In this document: piece by piece, positions 1-9,649 of the stretch
How the letters are laid out: the number at the start of each line of letters is the position of its first letter
How positions within the stretch are numbered: the stretch's first letter is position 1
From: Capnocytophaga sputigena
GTDB lineage: Bacteria; Bacteroidota; Bacteroidia; Flavobacteriales; Flavobacteriaceae
Direction of reading: 5' to 3'
Length of the DNA: 64,000 bases
Assembly: GCF_900446695.1 (NCBI RefSeq)
Contig: NZ_UAVP01000003.1
Location: 434,001-498,000, forward strand
Notes under the pieces: model-generated
The model's database searches: none
What the model was told of the DNA's origin: nothing
Seen by the model: the letters and a program-made list of their open reading frames with translations, nothing else
Made by a program: the position numbers and the translations under genes

Positions 1-1216
1 TGTACCGCCTGAAGATGGCGATATTATGAAAGCTATTGAAGCCATTGACTTCAAAGACATCAAATTCAATGCTGATGAGAGTCTTATTCACTATATCGAC
101 AAAGAGCTTGATAATGCTTTTGCCGAAGCCTCTATCAAACACGGCGACTTCAATGCTCCTGAGAAAGACAAGCTAAAAATTGTATTTACTTCTTTGCACG
201 GCACTTCTATTACAATGGTACCCGATGTACTCAAACGCGCAGGATTTACCAATGTACATATCGTAGAAGAACAAGCCGTACCCGATGGTAACTTCCCTAC
301 TGTAAAATCACCTAACCCTGAAGAGCCTGAAGCACTTACTATGGCACTCAAAAAAGCCGATGAAATAGGTGCAGATATCGTAATAGGTACCGACCCCGAT
401 TGCGACCGCATAGGTATAGCTGTTCGCGACCTTCACGGCAAAATGGTACTGCTCAACGGTAACCAAACAATGGTAATGATGACTGAGTTCCTCTTGGAAC
501 AACAAAGCAAAAAAGGCTTTAAAGGCAATGAGTTTGTCGCTTCTACTATTGTTTCAACTCCTATGGTAAAAGCCATCGCCGATGCCTACAAAGTGGAATA
601 CAAAGAAGGACTTACTGGCTTCAAATGGATTGCCAAAATGATTAAAGACTTCCCTGAGCTCACTTTCATAGGTGGTGGTGAAGAAAGTTTTGGCTATATG
701 ATAAGCGATTTTGTACGCGATAAAGATGCTGTAACCGCTACTCTATTAGCTTGTGAGATTGCAGCATTCGCTAAAGCTAAAGGCAGTTCTTTCTACAAAG
801 AATTACTACACGCTTATACTAAATATGGCTTCTATAAAGAATACCTCATCTCCTTAGTGAAGAAAGGTATTTCAGGCTCAGAAGAAATTGCCCAAATGAT
901 GAAAAACTTGCGCGAGAACCCTCTAAAAGAAATTGGAGGTGAAAAGGTAACAATGATACACGATATCCAAACCTCTATCTCACACATAGTAGCTACAGGC
1001 AAAGTTTCAACACTTAATATTCCTAAATCGAATGTACTTATTTACTACACTGAAAACGGTACAAAAATAGCTGCCCGCCCTAGTGGTACAGAACCTAAAA
1101 TTAAGTTCTATTTCAGTGTAAACACTCCTTTAGAACGTATTGAGGACTTTGAAGCAACTCAAAAGATTTTGGATGGAAAAATACAAAAAATTGTAGAAGA
1201 GTTGAAATTAAAATAA
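1..1216 (+). CDS. Phosphoglucomutase/phosphomannomutase family protein, C-terminal part (5' end outside the window)
   Basis: Interconverts sugar 1- and 6-phosphates in the cytoplasm (alpha-D-phosphohexomutase superfamily). The reading frame is open to the left edge, reading VPPEDGDI before the first internal ATG at 26, so the gene starts upstream and that ATG is not the true start. The visible part covers domains 2 to 4: the metal-binding loop GTDPDCDRIG, the sugar-binding loop GGGEESFGY and the phosphate-binding loop RPSGTEPKIKF near the C-terminus. The phosphoserine loop of domain 1 lies outside. Length fits the long (about 570 residue) Bacteroidota 'phospho-sugar mutase' group. It converges on the sialic-acid operon and shares a bidirectional terminator with it. 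Family assignment is firm; glucose versus mannose preference cannot be read from the sequence. Confidence 0.93.
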   Translation, partial: VPPEDGDIMKAIEAIDFKDIKFNADESLIHYIDKELDNAFAEASIKHGDFNAPEKDKLKIVFTSLHGTSITMVPDVLKRAGFTNVHIVEEQAVPDGNFPTVKSPNPEEPEALTMALKKADEIGADIVIGTDPDCDRIGIAVRDLHGKMVLLNGNQTMVMMTEFLLEQQSKKGFKGNEFVASTIVSTPMVKAIADAYKVEYKEGLTGFKWIAKMIKDFPELTFIGGGEESFGYMISDFVRDKDAVTATLLACEIAAFAKAKGSSFYKELLHAYTKYGFYKEYLISLVKKGISGSEEIAQMMKNLRENPLKEIGGEKVTMIHDIQTSISHIVATGKVSTLNIPKSNVLIYYTENGTKIAARPSGTEPKIKFYFSVNTPLERIEDFEATQKILDGKIQKIVEELKLK

Positions 1217-1230
1217 AACACTTCATTAAT

Positions 1231-1266
1231 AAAAAAGCCGGCAATTTAAAATTGCCGGCTTTTTTT
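1231..1266. terminator. Bidirectional rho-independent terminator between convergent genes
   Basis: Near-perfect inverted repeat: AGCCGGCAAT pairs with ATTGCCGGCT, flanked by an A run on the left and a T run on the right. It therefore serves the phosphomutase on the plus strand and the nan-like operon on the minus strand. Confidence 0.9.
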
Positions 1267-1286
1267 ATATAAAGAATCTAATAAGA

Positions 1287-2765
1287 TTAGTAACCAGGGG
1301 TTTGAACAAGTGTATTATCATCTGCTATCATAGCTGGGGAAATAGGCAAATATATATTCTTTTTTGTACCATTAGAAGTCATTGAAGCTACTTCATCATA
1401 TACAAAATTATCACCAGCTCGTAGTAAATCCCACCAACGTTTACCTTCTCCAATAAACTCTTTGTAACGTTCATCAAGAATAGCCTTAGCGTTATTAGCT
1501 TGAGTACTATTGGTATAACCATGGATAGCTACATTGTAATTGCTACCATAAGCTCTTGCACGTACTTGGTTTATCTCAGCAGAAGGGTCTTCACCTAAGT
1601 TATTTTTAGCCTCTGCTAATAGCAATAATACATCAGCATAGCGATAAATAGGTACGTTATTTTCATTCACTATATCACCTGAGTTATTCCTTCCTACGAA
1701 TTTTGAGAGTATAGAACCTAAATAATTAGTAGTATTGAAAGGAATATGTCCTACATTATCAGAGTAAACACGTACAAATGTAGCACGGCGTTGATCTTTT
1801 ACGTCATCTATTAGGCGCAAGGTTTTTTCTGAAGGAGAATGATAGTTACCACCTTCTACATACAAGAATGATGAAATTTTTCGACCACTATCATCAAACT
1901 TATCCTTAACATCGGTATTACGTGCTGTTGTTACTTTATAGAAGTGTTCAGCTTCATCTTTCTTATAATCTAGGGCAAAAATAAACTCAGCATTTTTTTC
2001 GTTATCAATACCCCATAAATTTTCATAGGGCACTAATGCTCCTGAAACTTGGCTAAGAGCATTTTTAGCTTCAGTAAATTCAGCAGCACCACCAGCTAAC
2101 ACTTTACCTGACCACAAGAATACATCTCCTTTAAGAATAAGGGTAGCACGTTTTGACCAATATACGTTATCACGATAAAAGTTTTCATTACCCTCAAACA
2201 AATCTAACGATTTCTGGATATCTTGTTTGATAAAAGCTAATACTTCTGCTTTAGGAGCACGTGCTTTTTTAAGGGCAGTTAAATTATCAACGTTTTGCAA
2301 AGGTTCTGTAACAATAGGTATATCTCCCCAACTTTTTAGCATAGTGTAATAGATATAGGCTCTAAGTCCATACATCTGTGCCAACATATTCTTCTTCTCA
2401 TTTTCATTACTAAAAGAAGTTTGAGGAGCATTTTTAATAAAATCATTGATATAATGAAGCATTGTATACCAATCTCCCCAGTTATTAAATGCCACCTTAG
2501 TAATGTTAATATCATTGGTATAAAGGTCTTGATTATGTGAATTTTCAATACCTTTACCTCCCCATACATCAGAGCGTAATTCTCCCATCAGCCACATTGT
2601 ATATCCATAAGCTCTAAAACGTGAATATACGCCTGAGTGTACAGATTTAGCAGCTTCTTCTTTATTCCAAAATCCTGTATAAGTAAGATCACTTTCAGGA
2701 GGTGTTTCTAATTCACAGGCTCCCAAAAATAGCAATGAGAGTCCTAATAATATATTTCTTTTCAT
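1287..2765 (-). CDS. SusD/RagB-family surface lipoprotein, probable sialic-acid binding (NanU-like)
   Basis: Outer-surface glycan-binding lid for the SusC-type channel encoded just upstream (24 bp apart). The N-terminus is a lipoprotein signal with lipobox LGAC (residues 14-17). The body has the SusD helical/TPR pattern, and the family's C-terminal signature RWWDLLRAGD is present; 492 residues is normal. It is the last gene of an operon with N-acetylneuraminate lyase, transporter, mutarotase and epimerase, so the likely ligand is free sialic acid, as described for the NanO/NanU pair of Tannerella and Bacteroides. Ligand is inferred from context; the family is certain. Confidence 0.93.
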   Translation of the reverse strand: MKRNILLGLSLLFLGACELETPPESDLTYTGFWNKEEAAKSVHSGVYSRFRAYGYTMWLMGELRSDVWGGKGIENSHNQDLYTNDINITKVAFNNWGDWYTMLHYINDFIKNAPQTSFSNENEKKNMLAQMYGLRAYIYYTMLKSWGDIPIVTEPLQNVDNLTALKKARAPKAEVLAFIKQDIQKSLDLFEGNENFYRDNVYWSKRATLILKGDVFLWSGKVLAGGAAEFTEAKNALSQVSGALVPYENLWGIDNEKNAEFIFALDYKKDEAEHFYKVTTARNTDVKDKFDDSGRKISSFLYVEGGNYHSPSEKTLRLIDDVKDQRRATFVRVYSDNVGHIPFNTTNYLGSILSKFVGRNNSGDIVNENNVPIYRYADVLLLLAEAKNNLGEDPSAEINQVRARAYGSNYNVAIHGYTNSTQANNAKAILDERYKEFIGEGKRWWDLLRAGDNFVYDEVASMTSNGTKKNIYLPISPAMIADDNTLVQTPGY

Positions 2766-2789
2766 TTTTGTTCTATTTTAAAAAGTTAT

Positions 2790-5700
2790 TTAAAAAGTAG
2801 CATTAATACCAAAAGTAAAGCTACGAGGCAAAGGGAAACGTCCGTTATCCCAGCCACCTTTTTCAGGAGAATAACCTGAATACTTAGTAAAGTAAGCTAA
2901 GTTAGTACCTGAAACGAAAAGGCGAATATCTTTAAAAGCATTATTCACTGCTGCTCCTGGTAAATTATAGCTAAGAGTAATTTCACGCAAAGCTAAATAA
3001 TCTCCTTTTTCCCAGTAGCGAGAACTTGCTGTAAATTGTTCTTCTCCTGCTTTTGTTTCAGCTTTATGATTGCCACGAGGGTCGGTAAAGTCATAACGTG
3101 GAATATCAGCATTAGGATTCTCAGGTGTCCAAGTATCTTTTATCTCTGATGTCCAGTTCATATTACCCTGTACTTGTGAAATACCTCTACTTCTTACGGA
3201 ATTGTGTACTAAGTGCCCCACCGCATAGTCTGTTTTGATAAAGAGATTAATGTTTTTATAGGTAAAATCAGTAGTAAAACCTCCTATAAAATCGGGGGTT
3301 GTTCTACCCAATACCACTCTATCTCGACTATCAATAATACCATCGCCATTCACATCTTTCCAACGGGTATCACCTACCATAGGTTTTCTGTTAGCAGCAG
3401 GTATCGTACCAGCATAAAACTGGATTTGTCTGTCTTTATGAGGATCTAATTCTGCTTGGTTATGATATACACCTTCATCTTGATAACCAACTACTAAGTC
3501 ATCTCCTACACGTTCTCCTTGCTGACGACCACCTACATACATAGTTTTGGTAGGATCAGAAGGATCCCATATTTCTTGGCCTCCTATACGATTCTTATCA
3601 TTACCGTTATCAGGCAGTTTTTTAACAAAGTTACGGACGCGAGTGAAGTTAGCCCCTATATTCCATTTTATATCATCAGTGTTGATAACTTTGAAGTTCG
3701 CTTCAATTTCAATACCTCTGTTTTGTAGTGTACCATTATTAATTTTCACAGATGAGAAACCTGTAGAGATAGGTATTCTTTGGTCTGCCAATTTATCATA
3801 GATATCACGAATGAAATAATCTACTAAGAAATTTACACGATTGTTAAATAGCCCAAGGTCTAACCCGAAGTTTAGCGTAGTAGCTTTTTCCCATTTCAAG
3901 TAGTACAAAGGTACAGAAGTATTTACATAACCTTTCTTACCATTATAAGGAGATTGTACGCTATATTTACCCAATAACCAATAGTAGTCATTATCTATGG
4001 TCAAAGCATCAATATTTCCATTTACCCCATAACTTACACGAGGTTTTAACCTGCTAACTACTTGGCTAATTTTTCCTTCTCTAAAAAATTCTTCATTATG
4101 AATATTCCAACCTACAGAAGCACCAGGGAAAAATCCGAATTTATTATCACGTAGTTTAGAAGTACCATCATAACGGAAAGTAAGTCCTAAGAGATAACGA
4201 TCGTCATAATCGTAATTAAGCTGTCCAAAGGCAGAGATTATACTGTAATCACGTTTATAAGAATAAGGAATTCCACTTGCTTTTGCTCCCGCATTGAGGG
4301 TACGGATAAGGTCAGTAGGAGAGCCTTCAGTAGCTGCATTAGAAGCGAATTGTTGTTGTTTGAAATATTCACCTCCTAATAATGCGCTTAGGTTATGCTT
4401 TTCGGCAAAAGTATTTTTGTAGTTCAGTGTAAGGGTACCCTGATTGTTCATAGTGCGATCATAAGCTGTTTTAGCTTGGCGAGAAGACACTAAAGCACCA
4501 CTATTCATATATGATTTGTAAAATCTTTCTGTTGTATTATGTACTGCGAAGTGGCTAGCACGTGCCATCAAAGAAAGATTTTTGAGTAATTTCCAATCAA
4601 ATTGCACTGAAGCTGTAATACGATGTTCTATATTATCCATCAAGAATTTATCTTTGTAGTAAGCTGGGTTACCAAAACCTGAGTTACTACCAGGGTTGTA
4701 CTCGTTAGAAGAACTGCCATCGGGATTGGTATTGTAGATACGCGAAGTAGGCGCTTGCCCTGCAAAACGTTGGAAGATGAAATAATCGTCTTCATTGGCA
4801 TAGTTACTCAAAGCATCTCTAAAAGACCCTACTCTATTAGATTGGGCGTAAAGAACATTAGAAGAGACTTTGAAGTCGTCTGTAATTTTATAAGAACCAT
4901 TGAAAGTACCTGAATAGCGTTTAAAATTAGAACCTAACACCAATCCTGTGTCATCTAAATATCCTAATCCTAAATAGTAAGAGCCTTTGTCATTACCTCC
5001 TTCAAATGAAATGCTATAATCTTTGGCGTCACTATACTGATAAATAAGTTCTCCTACATTATTATTTTGAAAAATAAGTGTTTTAGTAGGGTCTAACGGA
5101 TCTGTCATTGTTTGCCATTCTGGATTGTTGAGCAAATAACGATTGGCATTGGTTAGTTCCATTGTAGTATATGGTGAATCGGTAGTGTTATTACCTGTTG
5201 CCATAGCGTGAGTACCCGTAAGGAATTGGTCGAAATTATGCACTCCGTAGTCTTGTACATTTTTGATAGCACGTCTATTCCAGTAGATAAAATCACGAGC
5301 CTCAAGATAATCAGGGAGAGCACGTTTCTGATTCATTGTATATTTGGTTCTAACGGTAATATTAGAACGCCCTGCTTTCCCTTTTTTAGTAGTTATCAAA
5401 ATAACTCCATTCGCAGCACGAGCTCCATAAATAGCAGTAGAAGCTGCATCTTTTAAAACCTCCATAGATTCTATATCATCGGAGTTTAAGGCATAAAAAG
5501 AACCTGGAACACCATCTATCAAAACTAAAGGTGAACCACTACCATCAAAGCCAGTACCACCACGCAATTGTATTTCGGGGGTAGTACCTGGTTTTCCTGT
5601 TACTTGAGTTACCCTAACCCCTGCTATACTACCTTGTAAAGCAGTTGCTGCATTAGCACGTGGCGCACTTTCTAGTACCTTAGTATCTAATTTTGAAACT

Positions 5701-6071
5701 GAAGTAGCCAAAGTTTTACGTGTTTGCACTCCATAACCTGTTACCACTACCTCATCAAGTGCGTTAGTTTCTTCTTTTAACTTGATGTTGATTGTTAGAT
5801 TTTTACCTCCTCCAGTTACTTTTCTTTCTTGGGTGGTATAACCTATAAAGCTAAATACAAGAATATCACCCTCTTTAGCAGTGAGAGTGTAATTCCCATC
5901 AAAGTCGGTTTGGGTACCATGAGTGGTACCTTTCACAACTACAGCAGCACCAGGCAACGGCATTTCATCAGAAGAAACCGTTCCATTCACTATTCTTTCT
6001 TGTGCCCAACCTATTGTAGTGAAAAGGAACAAGAAAAACGAACAAAATAAAATCTTTTGTTTCATAATCAA
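2790..6071 (-). CDS. SusC/RagA-family TonB-dependent outer membrane transporter (NanO-like)
   Basis: Twenty-two-stranded TonB-dependent porin of the SusC type. It begins with a signal peptide ending WAQ, then a carboxypeptidase-regulatory-like beta domain (VNGTVSSDEMPLPGAAVVVK), the DEVVVTGYG segment that opens the plug domain, and the typical plug motif LIDGVPGSFYALNSDDIE. The protein ends in an aromatic residue (GINATF), as expected for BAM-dependent barrels. Two starts (residues 1 and 3) are possible. Only 51 bp separate it from the sialate lyase gene and no promoter is visible there, so it is cotranscribed. Transport of sialic acid is inferred from the operon. Confidence 0.93.
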   Translation of the reverse strand: MIMKQKILFCSFFLFLFTTIGWAQERIVNGTVSSDEMPLPGAAVVVKGTTHGTQTDFDGNYTLTAKEGDILVFSFIGYTTQERKVTGGGKNLTINIKLKEETNALDEVVVTGYGVQTRKTLATSVSKLDTKVLESAPRANAATALQGSIAGVRVTQVTGKPGTTPEIQLRGGTGFDGSGSPLVLIDGVPGSFYALNSDDIESMEVLKDAASTAIYGARAANGVILITTKKGKAGRSNITVRTKYTMNQKRALPDYLEARDFIYWNRRAIKNVQDYGVHNFDQFLTGTHAMATGNNTTDSPYTTMELTNANRYLLNNPEWQTMTDPLDPTKTLIFQNNNVGELIYQYSDAKDYSISFEGGNDKGSYYLGLGYLDDTGLVLGSNFKRYSGTFNGSYKITDDFKVSSNVLYAQSNRVGSFRDALSNYANEDDYFIFQRFAGQAPTSRIYNTNPDGSSSNEYNPGSNSGFGNPAYYKDKFLMDNIEHRITASVQFDWKLLKNLSLMARASHFAVHNTTERFYKSYMNSGALVSSRQAKTAYDRTMNNQGTLTLNYKNTFAEKHNLSALLGGEYFKQQQFASNAATEGSPTDLIRTLNAGAKASGIPYSYKRDYSIISAFGQLNYDYDDRYLLGLTFRYDGTSKLRDNKFGFFPGASVGWNIHNEEFFREGKISQVVSRLKPRVSYGVNGNIDALTIDNDYYWLLGKYSVQSPYNGKKGYVNTSVPLYYLKWEKATTLNFGLDLGLFNNRVNFLVDYFIRDIYDKLADQRIPISTGFSSVKINNGTLQNRGIEIEANFKVINTDDIKWNIGANFTRVRNFVKKLPDNGNDKNRIGGQEIWDPSDPTKTMYVGGRQQGERVGDDLVVGYQDEGVYHNQAELDPHKDRQIQFYAGTIPAANRKPMVGDTRWKDVNGDGIIDSRDRVVLGRTTPDFIGGFTTDFTYKNINLFIKTDYAVGHLVHNSVRSRGISQVQGNMNWTSEIKDTWTPENPNADIPRYDFTDPRGNHKAETKAGEEQFTASSRYWEKGDYLALREITLSYNLPGAAVNNAFKDIRLFVSGTNLAYFTKYSGYSPEKGGWDNGRFPLPRSFTFGINATF

Positions 6072-6122
6072 ATATACTTATTTTCAATTAGTTCTGTTTT
6101 AGTAGTTAGCTTTTATTGCCAG

Positions 6123-7043
6123 TTATTTATTGCATTTGTTAAAGAAGTCGATGCTTTCTAATTCTTTTTTAATAATAGCTTCTTCTTCATCGGTGATATT
6201 TTGAAAAGGCGTACGGTTGATACCTAAGTCTAAACCTAGCAATTTCATTATACGTTTGCCACATACGATGTTACCACGATATTTGGCGATTACATTTATC
6301 ACGTCTTGAGCGTAGTTTTGCAACTCGGCTGCTTTAGCAATATTGCCCTTGTGATATTCATCGATGATGCCTACCAACACTTTTCCTATATAACTACCAG
6401 TACCACTAATACCACCGCGAGCACCTCCCATTACAAGCGCATTGAGAATTGTCTCGTCTAAGCCGTAGAGCATATCGTATTTGCCGTTATTGTAGAGCAT
6501 ACATTGGTTGTACTCATAAAGCGGTTCGTAAGTATATTTGATACCCGCTAAGTTAGGAATACAACCATCGGCTGCTTTGAGGAATGGCAACATAGGCAAA
6601 TACACCCCATTGAGGACAGGAATATGATAGAAATAGAAAGGCAAATTAGGTGCTCCACAAGCTATTTCCTCGCAGTATTTCACCAACTCTTCTACCCTAC
6701 CTGCTTTTGGGAAAGGTGAAGCCATAGCTCCAATACCGAAAGCTCCAATTTCTTGGGCGTGTTGTGCCATTTTATGGCTATCTTTGATGCAGGTAGCCCC
6801 GCAGTGTACAATCACTTTGAAGTCTTTGGGAGCTACTGACACCCATTTCTCAGCTATTTTCATACGTTCTTCAACTGTCATCATATAGCCTTCGCCTGAT
6901 GAACCGTTGATAAATACTCCTATCAATCCATTTCTTTGCAAGAGTTTAGCATACTGATCGATAGGTTCTAAATTTACCTCACCTTTCTTGTCGAAAGGTG
7001 TAAAGGGCGCTACTATTAGCCCATTGATTTTTTCAAATGTCAT
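6123..7043 (-). CDS. nanA: N-acetylneuraminate lyase
   Basis: Cytoplasmic aldolase that splits N-acetylneuraminate into N-acetylmannosamine and pyruvate. The 306-residue protein is a DapA-superfamily TIM barrel. Visible family features are the carboxylate-binding GSSGEGYMMTVEER loop, the tyrosine of FYFYHIPVLNG and the Schiff-base lysine in LAGIKYTYEP. These NanA-type motifs separate it from dihydrodipicolinate synthase. It lies downstream of the MFS gene (50 bp, AT-rich spacer) and upstream of the SusC gene, completing a sialic-acid catabolic operon. Confidence 0.95.
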   Translation of the reverse strand: MTFEKINGLIVAPFTPFDKKGEVNLEPIDQYAKLLQRNGLIGVFINGSSGEGYMMTVEERMKIAEKWVSVAPKDFKVIVHCGATCIKDSHKMAQHAQEIGAFGIGAMASPFPKAGRVEELVKYCEEIACGAPNLPFYFYHIPVLNGVYLPMLPFLKAADGCIPNLAGIKYTYEPLYEYNQCMLYNNGKYDMLYGLDETILNALVMGGARGGISGTGSYIGKVLVGIIDEYHKGNIAKAAELQNYAQDVINVIAKYRGNIVCGKRIMKLLGLDLGINRTPFQNITDEEEAIIKKELESIDFFNKCNK

Positions 7044-7093
7044 ATATTATAAATTTGTTAATTTGCTGATTTATTGATTTGGCGATTTACTAA

Positions 7094-8326
7094 TTATTTG
7101 CCACACAATTCTCTTTTTGGCTTTAGGAATATGAGCATCAGTACGATAGCTATTAGGATAATCACTGAGAGTTTGCTGAAATCAGCTCCTAAGTTACCCG
7201 TATCGGTTGAAGAACCAAGCATTCGGGTAACTGTATAGCCCGCCAATACACCTCCCATATTCATAATACCATAAGCTGTAGCACGTTGTTGCTGTGGAAT
7301 AATTTGGCATAAGATAGGCATATTATTCGTGTCGAACATTCCGTAACCAATACCAAAGAGCAAGGTTGCGCCTATCATTGCAATGTAGGAGCTACCAAAC
7401 CCCATCAATACCAGAGCAGGAATGGTGAGAGCTAAACCAATAGTACTAGTGTAGATACGCGCTTTGATGTTTGTCTGTACCCAGCGATCGGAGAGGGTTC
7501 CCCCAATGAGTACCCCTAAGAAAGACGAAATTGCAATAGAAATGGTTGCCATTGGTCCTGCGGTTGCCATTGGTACATTTAAGTTGTTTGAAAAGAGGGT
7601 AGGCAACCAGTTTTTAGTTCCCCAGCCTGGGAAACTCGATGCCATAAAGTAGAAGAGCAATATCCAAAAAGAAGCAGTGCCTAAGACAAGGGTAAGTGAC
7701 TGCCCCATACTACTTTTAGGAACTGCAGTCGCTTGTTGGGGAACAGCGGGTTTTCTTTCGATGTCAAACAAAGTGAACGCTAAGAATACAGCATATACAA
7801 TACCTGCAATACCAAACCAGTGGAAGACAGTATGCCACGTATAATTAGAAGCGATGGTAGCCCCGAAACCTCCCAAGGCTTGACCGGCATAGAGCCCCGA
7901 CATGTGGATACCTACCGCTAACGAACGTGTTTTTGAGCTGTGGTAATCGGCGATCATAGAGAGGGCTGTTGCTAAGTATAAGGCTTCACTAAGTCCCATT
8001 AATGCGCGCAACCAATACACTTGATCAAAAGTAGTGGCATAGCCCATTCCATAGGTTACCGCCGACCACACAAAGAGGCTACCTACTATCATCCACTTGC
8101 GGTTGAGACGATCGGCAAGGACACCTGCTACGGGGCTCATCAATCCGTAAATAAGTAAGAAGATGCCCATTAGGCGACCAAAGTTATCACCTACGGTAAG
8201 CTCTTTGATGTCCATTTTCATCGACTCCTGCATTGTGGAGAGCATTTGTCGGTCTAAATAATTGAGTAGAGCCACTACCCATAATAGGGCAACTACTATC
8301 CAAGGGTATATTTTGGTGTTTTTCAT
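7094..8326 (-). CDS. nanT: MFS transporter, probable sialic acid permease (NanT-like)
   Basis: Twelve-helix inner-membrane carrier of the anion:cation symporter branch of the major facilitator superfamily, 410 residues. Helix 1 carries the ALLNYLDRQ motif, followed by the loop 2-3 signature GVLADRLNRKWM. A long cytoplasmic loop with basic residues follows helix 6 (around residues 190-210), and the equivalent GGTLSDRW appears in the second half. The position between mutarotase and sialate lyase suggests it moves sialic acid from periplasm to cytoplasm, as NanT does in oral Bacteroidota. Substrate is inferred from neighbours. Confidence 0.85.
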   Translation of the reverse strand: MKNTKIYPWIVVALLWVVALLNYLDRQMLSTMQESMKMDIKELTVGDNFGRLMGIFLLIYGLMSPVAGVLADRLNRKWMIVGSLFVWSAVTYGMGYATTFDQVYWLRALMGLSEALYLATALSMIADYHSSKTRSLAVGIHMSGLYAGQALGGFGATIASNYTWHTVFHWFGIAGIVYAVFLAFTLFDIERKPAVPQQATAVPKSSMGQSLTLVLGTASFWILLFYFMASSFPGWGTKNWLPTLFSNNLNVPMATAGPMATISIAISSFLGVLIGGTLSDRWVQTNIKARIYTSTIGLALTIPALVLMGFGSSYIAMIGATLLFGIGYGMFDTNNMPILCQIIPQQQRATAYGIMNMGGVLAGYTVTRMLGSSTDTGNLGADFSKLSVIILIAIVLMLIFLKPKRELCGK

Positions 8327-8330
8327 AATA

Positions 8331-8370
8331 TTCTCCCCTTATCCCCTCTTAAGAAGGGAATTTAGCAGGG
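8331..8370. repeat. GC-rich palindromic repeat, degenerate copy
   Basis: The spacer between the MFS start and the mutarotase stop holds CTCCCCTTATCCCCTC facing AAGAAGGGAA. This resembles the palindrome half of the dispersed element seen at 9541, 11228, 57349 and 58824. It could form a weak hairpin inside the operon transcript. Confidence 0.5.
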
Positions 8371-8374
8371 CTTT

Positions 8375-9649
8375 TTAGTTAGACAATATTTTAAGTTTGT
8401 AGGTTTTAGGACTGCGCACGCCAGGTTTGAGTTCTCCTTGAATGAGGTAAAACTCACTGGGGGTACCGACTAAAGTAGCCCCTGCTCGAGCAAAATCAGG
8501 TTGTGTATCGAGTACCGACCATTGTTTTGTGTGGGTGTCAAACAAATAGCATTCTTGGTTAAACTTGTAGTACGCTATAGGTTGGGTCATATAATGCGAC
8601 ATATAGTCGTAATTTTTCTGCTTGCGTTGCTCATCTGTAAGGGAAGTATCTTTACCCAAGTGGTAAAGGTCTGTAATAGTATTGATGAACAGGCTGTGAT
8701 TCACACCTCCAAAACAAGCAATATAACGATTGTCAATAGCCAAAGCTGTAGCCCCAGTAAGTGAAAAGATTTCTTTATTAGGGTTTTCTTGTAGAGCTAC
8801 TTCGTGCCACTGTTGTTGTTTGAGGCTAAAAGCCAGTACTTTTTCACTCATAGTAGGCGTTTTAGTAGCATCGCCTCCGAAAAATCCTCCTAAGACATAC
8901 AAAAGGGTATCGTTATCTTTTTCGATGGCAGCTAATACGGGTTGAACCCTTGCATCACCGGAAAAATCGGGTAACTGTTTCCATTCTTTGTCGGTAGCGA
9001 CATCTATATAAAATACTTTGTTAGAGGCTTTACCTGAAGCGTTACCCCCTGCCACAAACACTTTGCTACCTACACTCGCCCCTGCAAAATTATCAAGCGG
9101 TTCGGGCAAGGCAGGGAAATCAGTAAGGGTAAGAGCTTTTTCTTTTGAGTATTGCACTTTATAGCAATTAGCTAAAGAATTTGTAGCTGTTTGTCCGCCT
9201 ATCCACAGATAGCCATCGGGAATGGCTACTGAAGCCCCATAAGCAGCAGCTTCGAGGAGTTTGCCTATAGTTTGCCATTGGTTCTGTGTTTTATTGAAAA
9301 GAAGAATTTCGTCATAAAATACTTTTTTTCCACCTTCAAAACCGAGTTTATCGGGGAAGTTGCACCCTCCTGCTACTAATAGATTATCATCTATAAGAGC
9401 AGCATAAGCGGCAGAGACACCTTTTTGAAGGTCGCCTTCTAAGCCTTGAGTGGTAAGTACTGTAATATTCATTTTCATAGATTGTTCTTTTTGGGTTTCT
9501 GTACAAGATGTTAAGGCAAGGAGGAAAACTAATGCTAACCTCCCCCTTACTCCCCCCAAGGGGATGCTGTGATGCAAAAGCGACAGAGTAGACTTTGTCA
9601 AACTTTTATACATTTCACTTTTTACTATTTTCTTTTTATTCTTGAACAT
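8375..9649 (-). CDS. nanM: NanM-like kelch-repeat mutarotase, lipoprotein
   Basis: Predicted cyclically permuted mutarotase that speeds conversion of alpha- to beta-N-acetylneuraminate in the periplasm. The protein is a kelch beta-propeller with repeated GG-containing blades (LLVAGGCNFP, LWIGGQT, VFVAGGNASG, YVLGGFFGG, ACFGGVNHS). A lipobox LTSC follows a hydrophobic stretch. The N-terminal region is unusually long: about 48 residues precede the lipid cysteine from the first ATG, or 36 from the ATG at 9613. Part of that region is encoded by a dispersed repeat. The gene overlaps the end of the epimerase gene by 14 bp if the first ATG is used. Function from family and operon; start uncertain. 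Confidence 0.87.
   Translation of the reverse strand: MFKNKKKIVKSEMYKSLTKSTLSLLHHSIPLGGVRGRLALVFLLALTSCTETQKEQSMKMNITVLTTQGLEGDLQKGVSAAYAALIDDNLLVAGGCNFPDKLGFEGGKKVFYDEILLFNKTQNQWQTIGKLLEAAAYGASVAIPDGYLWIGGQTATNSLANCYKVQYSKEKALTLTDFPALPEPLDNFAGASVGSKVFVAGGNASGKASNKVFYIDVATDKEWKQLPDFSGDARVQPVLAAIEKDNDTLLYVLGGFFGGDATKTPTMSEKVLAFSLKQQQWHEVALQENPNKEIFSLTGATALAIDNRYIACFGGVNHSLFINTITDLYHLGKDTSLTDEQRKQKNYDYMSHYMTQPIAYYKFNQECYLFDTHTKQWSVLDTQPDFARAGATLVGTPSEFYLIQGELKPGVRSPKTYKLKILSN
9541..9603. repeat. Dispersed repeat copy inside the nanM-like coding sequence
   Basis: The stretch CCCCCCAAGGGGATG, then CAAAAGCGA, then CTTTGTCAAAC matches modules found between genes elsewhere in the window (11228, 57349, 58871, and the CTTTGNCAAAG palindromes). 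Here it is translated as part of the n-region of the signal peptide. Confidence 0.6.
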
